Shown here one piece after another: positions 28,101-39,659 of a DNA stretch of 64,000 nucleotides. Each line of letters starts with the position of its first letter. Position 1 is the stretch's first letter. Position numbers and translations under genes: made by a program. The notes under the pieces were generated by a model, which was given only the letters and a program-made list of their open reading frames with translations, made no database searches and was not told the origin of the DNA. The stretch lies in the NCBI GenBank assembly GCA_000499405.2, contig HG738139.1, positions 9,696,616 through 9,760,615 on the forward strand, read 5' to 3'. The DNA is from Onchocerca volvulus (lineage: Eukaryota > Nematoda > Chromadorea > Rhabditida > Onchocercidae).

Positions 28101-31100
28101 TTACCATTACTACCTATTTCTCCATAAATTCATCAAAAAAAAAAAAAACTGCCAATTTCCTATTACCAGATTTTCTAATAAAGCAAAAAAAGATCAAAAT
28201 ATATTGAAATTACCAAATTTTCAATAATAATTCTTCAAGTGACAGCCATTTTCTTCCATTTTTCATGCTAACTTTTTTCAATTAAATAATTCATTCAATG
28301 CTCTCAATTGCATGAATTTTCTTCTCAGAAATGATAGTTGGCTCTTTAAAAGACACTGAAATGATCTTTTATTATTTGAAAATCATTCCATTCCATTTTT
28401 GTCAATTCAATTCTATTGAAATTTTTAAAACTTTTTCAACTTTTCTAATTGAAAATAATATATTTCGTTAAATTTTGCTTGAACTTCTTCGGAGACGAGA
28501 ATTAAGCAATGATAGTGTAGGATGAAGCATATGGTCCTAGAAGCCTCCTGAAATAATCAGGAGAACACTTGTATCGGGCTGATTAATTAACAAAGACTAG
28601 TAAAGTACTCGAAATCTGTCAAGCTTGCATAATTAAGCGCAAGAATGGACAGTATTCTCGGAGGGGTGGACATTAAAGAGTGGACAGTACTCCCGAAGGA
28701 GTGGACATTACCCAAGTTTGATGAGTAATATATAAATGTGCAAATATCCAATCATGTCACTGCAATGCAGTGCAATAAATGCAAACAAGTGCAAGTTTTA
28801 TGTCGTGCAATTACTGCAAATGCAAAATGCATTTCATATAAATCCATTGAGTGAAATGAGGAATTGATTCTCTAATAGTTCGTCATTCCTCATCAATCAT
28901 TTTCGTAAAATTGTTTAAAAATATGAGTTCACTTCCGAGAATCTCTGAAAGACGTAATGTGAAGCAAGAAACAATTAGTATTGATTGTTAAATAATTTCT
29001 CTTTCTCATAAATAATCGCTTCAGATTCTCCTAATCAATTCATAGCTTATGAAATTCATCTTGCACAACAGTATAAGTTCCTAAACAAATAAAGCATTCT
29101 TCAAGCTAAATTTCTTATCATATCACTTCTCCAATCCTCATTATTCTTTCCTTTCATTGCGAGTGTTTCCTACTCTTCTTGTTTATCCAAAATCATTAAA
29201 GAGATTTTAAAGTATTTTCAGATCTCTCAATCATATTGACCTCTCAATTTAACCTTTTTATCGTTGGATTACAGTTTTAATACATTTACAGAAGTTTTTG
29301 TAAGCTGATACTGTAAGGAGTTGTGCACAGGAATACTGTAATATCAAAAGCATAAGAATGTTATTCAGTTTTTTATAATTAGGATAACGAGAGATCTTTC
29401 ATGCAGTTCTTATTTCTTCTACCTTTGTGTATGTTACCTGTTCTATTCAAAGAAGTTTCACTGAATTGCTGTATTGTCAGTTTTTTATTTTTGTTGTTAG
29501 AAGTGTTGAAAATCGTTGTTTGACATTGTTTTGGTTGAATTTAATGGCAGTTAAATGTCATTTTGACATCTAAACTTGTCACATTCATTCTCTTTCAGTA
29601 GGAAAAGGGAAAATTTATACCATATATGCCGTTGCTTTTTCGCTATTCTTTTTTTTATTTTTTTTAAAACATGCTATGTATCATTCCCGATGGGAATTTT
29701 TGCGATTCATTGACTCCAGGTCAAGCTGAACTACTTCACTAAGTACTTTTCCTGATCATGTTAATATTTCTTGGATCTTTAATCTTTCTAAACTCACTCA
29801 ATCGATATTTGAACTATCTCGGAAATCTTGGGACTGACAAGTATTACACTTTTCTTCATACTTTCCATGTTTTTGCTCTCTCTCTTTCTTGTTTCAATAA
29901 ATTGAATTCTGCTGAAAAATAAGTCTGAAATGAATTTTGGAATAGATTAGTGAACCAAATTCCTTCTAAAGCAAACTGTAGTAGGGGTTAAAAGTATTAC
30001 ATCAAATTTTCACTATCAGTTTGATGATAGTGCATCGAGAATTCATGGTGCATTTCCACAGTCACTTTATAATTTGCTTTTAGATTTAAAATGCAACTTG
30101 ATCCATTATCGAACTTGGGGCAAATTTTTATACAGCCACTTAGGCTGTAATGCAAAAGTTTCTCTTTCAAGCTATGAGCAAAGGAATTAAGCCTATCGTT
30201 ATCATTGGCCTGCAATTTGAATATTTATTTAACAGACTTTTCTAATATGTATTTAACAGGTCAGTTATGTCATGAAATCCATGTTATTCATTCGAATGGA
30301 TGAAAAAGAACATTTTAAACAGCCACGTTGTAATACAATTCTGTTTGGAAATGTTATTGTTGCTATAAATTTCAATGATTTACAATACAAATGTTGCTGA
30401 CATAAAGAAAAGAAGAAATGCTGAAATGAATCAGTATGATATTCTATGAAAATTGATTAGTGACAGTTGCGAAAAGAGGACAAATCTTTATTTCATGTTT
30501 AATATTTTGTTTAATAATTCATTTATTCAAACGAAATGATTCAACGATTGGAACTTTGCTGAATCTTTTTCTCTCAAATTTTTCAGTCTATCAAGATTAT
30601 AATGAAATTATTATCAGTTCGCTTGAAAATTACAATAAATTTGCTAGCCAGTAATTCTTCTATCATAGATTAGTTTGTTCTTCTAATCGCTCAGAACTCT
30701 TTCTTGTCTTATTTTTTTCTCTTCTAAAGAAGCGAAAACTTTTAAGTAATACACATCACAGAAGATTAGAATGATCATTAATATCTCCACTGGATTTAAC
30801 TTTACTATCACAAATATGTCAGATTGATGAATTCTGAAAGTACCATTCTGTATTTTTGGATTCAGAATCATACCTTACGTTTTTTTTTCTTTATTTTTTA
30901 AATTGAAATATGACAGATGATGTTTTATGCGATTTCAATTGCAGTAACTTTCTGTATAAATAGGCAGAAGAAAGATGTCATATCAACTTTATACTGTCAT
31001 AGCTTTGTGGGAATAAGAAATGGATGAATAGAGGTTTTAATGGAATTTGCTTAGTTTGTTTGGAAATAAGAGATTAAATTGAATTGTATTCTTAATTTTC

Positions 31101-34100
31101 ATCGCAAGAATTCTCTCAAATTAATTAGAGATTAAAAGACAGGAAATTAAAATTTATTCTTCAATCTTCAGTTCTTTATTACTACAGGAAGTGTTATTAC
31201 TCAAGGAGCAGGTAAAAACTCTTCCTGTGTTTGTCATGTGTTTGTCACCTATTATGAATCATTCATGTCACATTTCCATCACTTTCATTCATTAATTATT
31301 AACCTCAATTAAATTTACTGCTTCCGATACTTTTCATTTTGTATCATATCCGCTGTGATTTTCTTCCAATACTTATTTTGAAAGAAAAAGAGAGAGAAAA
31401 AGTTAAATCTTGTTAATAGTTAAGTTATCAAGTTACATTACAAATTTTGTAAGTCATAAACTTAAATTACAAGTTTTTAATTCATATATTCTGATTTTTC
31501 GATTTCAGCTTAGCTAAAATTCTCACTCAAGCTTAGAGTGCATTATTTATTGAGAATGCTAGTTAAATTACCTAAGGAAATGAAAAAATAAACATTTTTT
31601 TAAAATACAAGTCTTCCATTTATGTTCTACTTATAAATGAAAAACTTCTGTTTTGCTTATAACTGTTACTATGAACTATTTAAAAAAAAAAAAAAAGAAT
31701 TTCTTCCTCTTTATGGCAAAGTTTTTTGTTTTCTTTTTCAAATTTCCCGAATTCCTTTACCGAAAAATGAGAAAAATGTCTCAGAATTAGTTCTTTGCAT
31801 TTGGAAATATGAAAAATTATAAGTGATATGAAATTTCAAAATGAATCAAAGCGTCTTTCTTCTCCCAAACTACAGATGGAAAGAGTATAATTGATCATTT
31901 CATGCAGAAAACAAATATTTTGTTTTTTTTAAATTTCAAAAGAAGGCATGATAATGAAGAAATGGATGACTGTTCCGTCTTTAACATCACCAGAAAAATG
32001 ACCCCTTCAGGGAATCCGATCCATTTATGGATGTAAAAAATGAGGATGAATTTTACATTCTTTCTCTCTCTCTCTCTCTCTTCTTCCTTATACTCTTTAA
32101 ATTTCATAAATTTTGTTTATTTCTCCATTCAAATAAAAGTTTCCAATAATGCCATCGAATTTCTATTAACTCGCCGATAATTGTACTTTAGTTTAAATGA
32201 AATTTAGGATTAAAGAATACATTGATACTTAAAATTACAAATCGATAAATACTTCCATTTGAAAGATTTATTTTCATTCATATCGAAGTTGTGCAATATT
32301 TCTGATAAATAATGAAATATACTAGTCGATAGGCAAATTTATTTGATTTTATTCATATATCTATCATTTATTGCTAATTTTATTCATTTGGTAGTTCCTT
32401 CTAGGAGGATGGAGGAAGTTTAGAGTGCTTAACTTTAATTCAGTTTTTCAATTTTTTAGACCATCAAAATTAGCTGATCCTTCTCTCTCTGCCGGATATT
32501 TACACTCAGTACAAATAAAAATCGGAAATGTAAACAACCGTCGAATTTATCGTTCATTTTATTTCCTGAATTATTCTTAATAAAAAAAAAATCAGATAAA
32601 TTTTTAAATAAATTTGCCATCGATCTGTACATCTCATTGTTTGAAAAAAAAAAAAAAAAGGAAAAAATATCAAATTCTAAAATTTAGATTTTTTGAGATT
32701 AATAATTTTTCAAAATTTTCATCAATTCTTATTTTCAGCTTTTTTTTTTTTTTTTTTTTTTTTAGATGAATTCTTTTAATATTTTCAAAGAACTGATAAT
32801 TTTCTGAAATTAAGATGGAATTTCCTTCTTCTTCTGGTCATTTAACAAAGATCTCTGTTTTTCATGGAATTTTTTACGGATCATTGATTTTTTGTCTATA
32901 ATTATTTACGCTTTCAGAGGAAAAAATCCCTTTCCTTTAATTGTCATGCTTCTATTACGTCTTCTTCAGGAATTTTAAAATTCTTAAAATGAATTTCCAA
33001 TCTAACGGATGATTACTAAAATTGTAATATATTTTGATTTGTGAATAATAACAATGTTGAAACAAACTTGAATTCTAATTGATATAAATGATGAAAAAGC
33101 TTGAAAGATAAATGCAAGTGGAATTTCTTGTCATTTACGAATTTCAGAACTTTTATAGTTGACTATTACGAGGCGGAAATTGTCCCATAATTTCATTGTT
33201 TGCCACATAACTGGACATTGCAACATTTGAAAAATACTTCAAACTTCATAAAGTTGAAATGTGTTATCGACGAGCCTTCAAGCTTTAATTTTTTTTTATT
33301 TTTGATATATTTTTGAAATGATATAATTGAAATATTTCATCTAATAAATTCATTTATATATCATTCTGCGGCCAGTAAACTCTTCAATTTCCTCTTCCGA
33401 AATGAGATGACAACACAGCTTATTTTATTTTCTCGAGACTCTTCCAATCTCGCTCTACCAACTGTTTACGTTTCTCCGTTTGTGTGTTGTTTACATATCC
33501 TTCCTCATTCCCTCCTTTCTTTGTTTATGATTTACGCTTTTCATTATTGAACTTACAAGTAATCTTCTAAAGAGTGTATTTCATTTCTTTATTACTTTCG
33601 ATATGATAGGCATCTTTTGCATGATATAGAAATAAAAAGTAATGAAAATGCCCATTTCTCACTTAACCAATTTTCAGAAAAGATGAAAAATTAAGGTTTA
33701 TTCCAAAATAGATAGAAAGATTACCTTCTTATTTACAAAACCGGTAAGATATAAACAATCAGCATTGTGATTCATCAAAATATTGTTTGAATTGTAGAGA
33801 ACCTGTTTTTGTTCGATGAATTTTTCTCATCTCTTTGCTCATCTTCCTCCGCTCTTATGCTCTTTTCTTGATGACAAGTTTAATTGGTTAAATCCGAATT
33901 AATGAGCAGAATTACCCGAATGTGCAGCGGTTGTATGTTATACAGATCGGCAGGGGTCAAGTGGAGTGCATTACACGGTGATACGACGATGATTGTCGTA
34001 ATTTCTACTGCAATTCCTTCCTTCCACTAAACTTCTGTTGTCGCATGTCTTTCGCTTCTGATTGCCATGCTATCATCACGACACCACTATTTATACATAT

Positions 34101-37100
34101 TTCTCCATTTGAGTACATTCATTGAAGCATATTTGTTGCCCGCAAACTGATTATTCCACTTGAGTCAAGTTGATTGCCCTCTCCTATCACTCCACTGATC
34201 CGTCCCTAAGTTTGAAATTTAACATTCGAAAAATGATGAGTTCATCGATAGCGGGCAATATTCTTTTGTTTCCCAAGGAAATATATTTCATTTTTGCTTT
34301 CAAGTGATAAATTACCATCAGTGGAAGTGATGTAGAAGATTTGATGCTCGATAGAAAGGAGTAAATATTTTAGAAAGTCATGGATGGACGAGGAAGTGCA
34401 ATGAATCTTTTATATGAGACATATTTATTTGAAGGAAAAAGAAATGATTCTTTGAATGTTAAGATTGTCGAATTTAGCACCATTTACAGTAATTAGTTAT
34501 TCATTTCAAATAAAATTTAATCTTATATGTACATGTTTTTTATAGTAATTAACATATCTTTGTATCACATATATTTAAACTCATTTAATTAGAGAAATTT
34601 CAGTTAAATCAAAGTAGTCATCGAATTTTTCTCCACTTTATCATCATTGCTGTCTTCATTTTGCAAATTAATTATCCAAATATTTCACTAATCCATTATC
34701 CATCATCAAAGGGGGAGAGAAAATTACCTAAATAATGAATTCGAAAGTATTTTTTTATTTTATTTGATTCCAATTTTCTTTTTCCTATTCGTTTCTTCGC
34801 TCATTTTATGTGAATCGATAATTCGATTAATTTTCAATAGGATTCTGTTCTATTTAAGAAGATGCATTTACTCCTTTTTTTGCAACTTTTTTTCACAGTG
34901 AATTTATAATAAACATTTCTTCTTTCTTACTAAAATAAAAAGTTGCCAATAAATTTATTCTTTTCGATAAAAATCAAAAAAACATGAGTAATGAAAGTTT
35001 TTGCAATAGTTCCTTTATAAATGATTCGCTAGAAAATCAATTATTATATCAAAGATCCCAGTATGAAAAGTAAATTAGAGAATTCTGCTCTTTCAAAATT
35101 TTAGATGATTCTTTCATTGTCTTCAGTTCTATGCTGTTATTTATTATATGCCTGACCTTTAACCTTCTGTTGAATATTACGATCATAACATTTATCGTTT
35201 TCATTTTTTTATTATCATGCATACACTTGATGTTATTATCGCGTTATGCTAAAGCATTGCATGAAGTATTTGAGATGTAGTTTTACAGTGAACAGGGCTA
35301 ATGAACTTGAAACAAGGAAGTTGATATTGATAACAAAAACAACTTATCAAGATAGTAAGCGGAGAAGATCAGCTGTTTTAAGTGATTGGCTAAAGATGAT
35401 GTTCACGGTAACCGGTACATTCTCATCCTCATCATCATCATCAACACCATCAATGGTACCGTTGCTGCTATTACAACTATCACAACATAAATAATCGTAA
35501 TTATATAAGGATGATGGAGATTACGATACAGATTATCGTAACATTTTCTTAATTTTCAACAACTATACACAGAGTCAGTATTCTTTCAACATATCGTAAA
35601 TACTTCTCTGACATACCGTATACTACTTTTTATGGTACAAAGGATACTATCATTAATTTTTTTCAAAATTGTATGGGATGAAACGTCATACTGTATGCTA
35701 ACCGTTGTGAGAACGTTTGGTACGTAGGATAAGTACCATTAATTTTTCTCGAAATTAGACAGAATAAGGCATGGACATGAAACTTTGACATGAATGATGA
35801 ATATTTCTGAAAAGATATAAATATTTTCATGCATTTTCTGAGAATTGAAATCTATGAATTCTTCAATTTCATTTTCCTTCCTTTCTTTCCTCTTCTAATC
35901 GTTTTTAATAGCTGAAAGTGTAAAATGAGCTGCTTACTGATTCATTTTTCAAGTTTAAAGGATGGCAAGAAAGGAATATCTATTTCAGTGTATCCACTAT
36001 TTAAAAATTTTTTATCTTTCTGATACAGATCAATTCTTATCATTTGGTCAGATTTGCTTATATTCATTGATTTTTCCCTCATTGCTGTAATTGAAGCTTA
36101 TTATCATCCTTCACTCATCAGTTAATTAATTCCTCTTCACTGACATTTGTTTATTCTAATGTTGTTTTATTGTTTATTGAATTATTAACTTATTCGCGCA
36201 TTGCATCACATTTTCTAACTACTTCCTTATCTTTTTTTAACTTTTTTTTTATTTTTTTAACTAACTTATACTGCAATTGACCATAAATTTTTATAATTCA
36301 AATTTTTTAATTTTCTACTTCAATCGATTGATTGTATACTTTATCACAATTTTGATTTAGAAAATATGAATCGGACAATCCTATAATATAAAATATATTA
36401 TTTCTGATAATTCTTATTGATTAAAGGAGATTTTATTCATTAGTTAATTCTCCACCTTAATGATTTTAGTTTCAATAACCAATAATAAAAATGATACAGT
36501 AAAATGAAAAAAGCTATGAATTCTTCCTTTTGTAAAATTTAGACATCGTTGAGCTTTATATTTTTAAAGATCTTTTTTGATGGAAAGAAGTAATTGCTTA
36601 AAATTTTATTAAATTCGATTAATTTTTAGGCTAAGTGTCGTGCGCAAAAGTTAGAAACATTTGGTGATGTTGTTGATGGTACCACGGAACTGAACAGCAC
36701 CACCACACCAAATTCGACGATAACAGCTGTTCAACCTGTTGATAAGACAGCAACTTTAGCTACAACAACAACAGTTATAAATAAGGATTTAAGTGAAGAT
36801 GTTGACGGAAGTGATAAATCGGTACACGGAATCGTTGCGTCATTGATACGAGCAGCCGAGGAAACACGTTTTCAGGCACCAGATAAACCGAAGTCGTTGA
36901 ATCTGAGTAACAAGAAGTTTCAACCACAACAACCATCGACAACTGCTATCGCCACAATCACTTCTGAACAACAGGTACTCTATCATCGTTCACATTTTTA
37001 GCAATTTTTCATTATCATTTAGAATCTAGGTTAAAAGGTTAAGAAAGGAAATGACATAGTGCTTGCTGCTTGAAAAGAAATCTGGTGAGGAGTAATTTAA

Positions 37101-39659
37101 AGGAAGAAAAAACTCTCGTTGTTTTTGGAATTGATACAAATTTAATTTCATGTTTCAAAGTCGCTGTTCTCTTAATAATTTTCTTGTTTCGACAAACTGC
37201 CATAATTTTTCGATTTGTTCGTATTTTTTTATTTTTATTTTTTTTCATTTTTAACTGCATCAATGTTGTTTGTCCGCTTATTTATTTATTTAGTAAGTAC
37301 ATTTGTTATTTGTTTATTTTACAAGTACATTTGTTTTTTGTTTATTTTTGAGAATATGCAGACGAAAATAATTTCATCCATCCATTTCGAATTCAGATGA
37401 GATATGCATATAATTTTCTTAATTATATGTTATTTAAATAGAGAATTAATTGCAATATTCAAGTAAAATAAAAACTGAACCGAACTAATCGAAAAATGAA
37501 CTGAATTGAACCGAAATGATCCAAATTAAAATTAGTTCTATCTAAAATCAAATCTGATATTTTGGAAGAAAATGAGCTATTCGCCGAAAATTAAAATATA
37601 TGATAATTTTAATTTGGCACCAATTTCGTTTTTCTTTGTTTGTCCTTGTCGATTTTCGTCAGCATGTTATGCATATTTGTTTAGTTTGTTTGCTTATTCG
37701 TTTATTTATTTGCTGATAATTCGCGCATAAATAAGTTTGCGACAAGTCTTCTTCTTTTTTACTGCTCCAAACAAGGCAACAAGAAAGGATCAATTAATTG
37801 ATTTAAATTCAAACTTTTAATCTAACCGAAAAATTGGAATACAGTAATGATTGAAGTTAGCGCCATGCTAATTGTATACATTATCAAACTAATTTTAAAT
37901 TAAGTTAAAGCACAATGCATTACTCTGTCGCAGTCACAGCACTGTCTACCCCAGTAATTCATCGTTTTAAAAGTAAAAATAATGAATTATTGAGTTTACT
38001 TCAAACTTAGCTCTGTGTTTGCAACTCTTTTTTACTTTCATCCTAATGAGTTTTCCAACGTTTGCAGTCAACTTTTGCACTTTGAACTCCTTACTAGGCT
38101 CACTGGGCTCTCACGAAGTCATTTTGCTTCACATATGTATATAGATAGTTATACAGATTACATTGAACACGCACGTACGTGTGTGTATAAGTTATCCGTA
38201 ACATATTGTAAGATTTTTTTTTTCCTGTTTAATTCAACCAAAAATTATTTCTATTAGTGATTTCAATCCTTGAACAGTCATACTGACTTATGCTTATGAA
38301 ATAACTCATCATAATTTGATAATTAAAATTTTCTTTTTGGTAACACAAATTATATTCAAAGGCTTTTCAAACATTAATTGTTATAAAAGGCCGGCTTCTT
38401 TAAGAAATTTGCATGTTTGAAGATTGAATATGAAGTGTAAAAACAGTTTTCCAGAAAAATTGACCGAATTCATTTCAAACCAAACAAAAAGTAATATTGC
38501 TCTCAAGTTACCTAATTTTTTCGTTAATTTTTTACTGACACTTCTGCTTTTCAAAATTTGAAAGTTTATATATTTTCGAATATTTGCAAATGATGAGATT
38601 CATGTCCAACTCACCGCTTTCAAAGGAGAATAAATTTTGTAGGATACTGGTACTCAGACAAGTCCATATTCATTGTCCAGGTCCAGTTCCTTCGATTGGA
38701 TCAACGAGTCATCTCTTGAGGATCAGTACAGTGAAGAACTTATCATTACTTCAACAGAATCTCCGGGAACTCCTGGAGATCCTGAATATTCCTCATTGAA
38801 TAGAACTGTAAGTGCTTCACTGATTTTGCGTCCAACTTAAGGTCTTCATTTTCTAATAATTCTAAAGATGGATAAGTTGTAGTTCAGTTTTACATTGAAA
38901 TAAAAATACTATCATTAAAATTCAATAAAATCTAAAGCGAAATAAGTAAGTAATTCTATCACTTCCAGTTTGACGATATTTTAATACAGGTAGAATCTCA
39001 TACTCCTCATAAGGAAGTTCAAGGAATGTTGCGCAAAACTCCAGAAACACATGGTAGTTTGCTCGACGAAAGAAAGATACAGTATGTTTTTTGTTACAAC
39101 AAAAACTGAAAAAAATGAATAATTAAGCATTTTGTTTACTAAAAGCTTGCAAATTTATCCAGAAAAGCTGAAAATATGAGATTCTGTACTGAAATTATTT
39201 TCCTGACTTCGGGAACAATTGATTTCTCACCTGAAGTTATAAGATATCATTGAAATTATCATTCTTGCAGATCATCGGAAGATATTGATAATAGTATAGC
39301 AATATTGTTGGAATATGCTGGCGATCTGGATATGGTATCAAATCGAGAATTACATTATCCTGTCACCGGTGAAAATTTTACAAAGGTATAGAGCAGCTTT
39401 TTCAGGAGAAATGTTAAAATGTTAATTGATCTGCTAATTATTATCCAAATTTTCCGAAATTTGACATTGATGAGTAACAGTTTTTCAAATTTCAATTCGA
39501 TGCATTTAAATTGTTATCGAATTTTTTTTATTTTTATAGGTTACGAGTGATATTCGAAATAATGAATCAGTTTTATCACGTGAAATTCCGCCTGATATTT
39601 TGAAAAATAGGATATCATCGACGAATAATCAGCGTGGTTCGCTTATGCACTATTTATAA
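19111..39659 (+). CDS. Unrecognised Ser/Thr-rich basic protein, multi-exon, 5' incomplete; possible 5' half of the DLC-family gene
   Basis: Fourteen exons join with consistent phase: 19111-19241, 19756-19940, 20358-20565, 20897-20996, 21115-21228, 22035-22230, 22491-22691, 23710-24327, 24698-24862, 36630-36974, 38643-38807, 38969-39081, 39271-39385 and 39540-39659. About 925 residues are seen; the start is upstream. I recognise no folded domain. Exon 2 carries an Arg/Lys cluster (RRKRFTRRQRR) and exon 4 another (ARKARRRTLRYK), both NLS-like or membrane- or actin-binding in character. The rest is rich in Ser, Thr and Asn. Exon 11 holds a TQTSP motif resembling a dynein light chain LC8 site. 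The last exon ends at TAA 39,657-39,659 with AATAAA at 39,830. An internal donor (CGTG|GTTCGC, after 39,636) is in phase with the exon at 41,933, so this may be the N-terminal part of the RhoGAP gene downstream. Acceptor ambiguities are 19,756/19,759 and 38,969/38,990; a second donor of exon 6 is at 22,194. Confidence 0.62.
28517..28860 (+). mobile_element. Possible solo LTR or retroelement remnant
   Basis: This block is visibly less AT-rich than its surroundings. It starts with TGTAGGATGAAG, has a TATATAAATG box at about 28,729 and AATAAA at about 28,775, the order expected in an LTR promoter and polyadenylation region. It contains the duplicated 35-mer at 28,646-28,715. I could not identify a matching CA end with a target duplication, nor any internal coding region, so the call is tentative. 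An ordinary unique intron segment is the alternative. Confidence 0.22.
28646..28715 (+). repeat. Tandem duplication of a 35-bp unit
   Basis: Two adjacent 35-bp units begin TGGACAGTATTCTCGGA (28,646) and TGGACAGTACTCCCGAA (28,681). Each contains GGTGGACATTA or AGTGGACATTA. The copies differ at several positions, so the duplication is not very recent. Confidence 0.7.
33900..34210. other. Less AT-rich pocket inside the long intron
   Basis: Base composition rises clearly above the flanks. The stretch carries an AGGGGTCAAGTGG segment, a small hairpin (ACGAC, GATGATT, GTCGT) near 33,985, and a 36-codon open frame from ATG 33,920 with a possible donor CACG|GTGATA. It lies 1.0-1.3 kb before the candidate first exon at 35,246. 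A promoter or enhancer is a reasonable guess, but no element is diagnostic. Confidence 0.25.
35246..35455 (+). CDS. Candidate alternative first exon
   Basis: From ATG 35,246 an open frame of 70 codons runs to a donor ATG|GTACCG after 35,455 (or ACG|GTAACC after 35,407). Both are phase 0, as the next exon at 36,630 requires. The segment contains a basic stretch SKRRRSAVLSDWLK followed by a run of serines from TCA repeats. If it is used, it would give a shorter product beginning inside the long intron. Without splicing, the frame stops at about 35,490. Transcript support is needed; a chance open frame in repetitive TCA sequence is possible. Confidence 0.28.
37295..37350 (+). repeat. Tandem duplication of a 28-bp unit
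   Basis: AAGTACATTTGTTATTTG at 37,295 and AAGTACATTTGTTTTTTG at 37,323 begin two adjacent 28-bp units. The block sits in the intron after 36,974. Confidence 0.6.
38652..38666 (+). other. TQTSP motif, possible LC8 (dynein light chain) site
   Basis: The start of the exon at 38,643 reads DTGTQTSPY. The TQT core preceded by a small residue resembles the LC8-type dynein light chain consensus. Vertebrate DLC1 also has an STQTS segment, in its Ser-rich linker. Binding is not shown by sequence alone, and TQT tripeptides are common in Ser/Thr-rich chains. Confidence 0.25.

Larger units (their letters stand above)
24863..36629. other. 11.8 kb intron
   Basis: Phase-0 exons flank this stretch (CGA AAG|GTCAGT on the left, TTTTTAG|GCT on the right). 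It is mostly AT-rich noise with homopolymer runs (27,729; 32,740) and a TC microsatellite (32,061-32,080). It also holds a tandem 35-mer with LTR-like signals (28,517-28,860), a less AT-rich pocket (33,900-34,210) and a coding-like candidate first exon (35,246-35,455). The intron may therefore contain an internal promoter. Confidence 0.5.
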
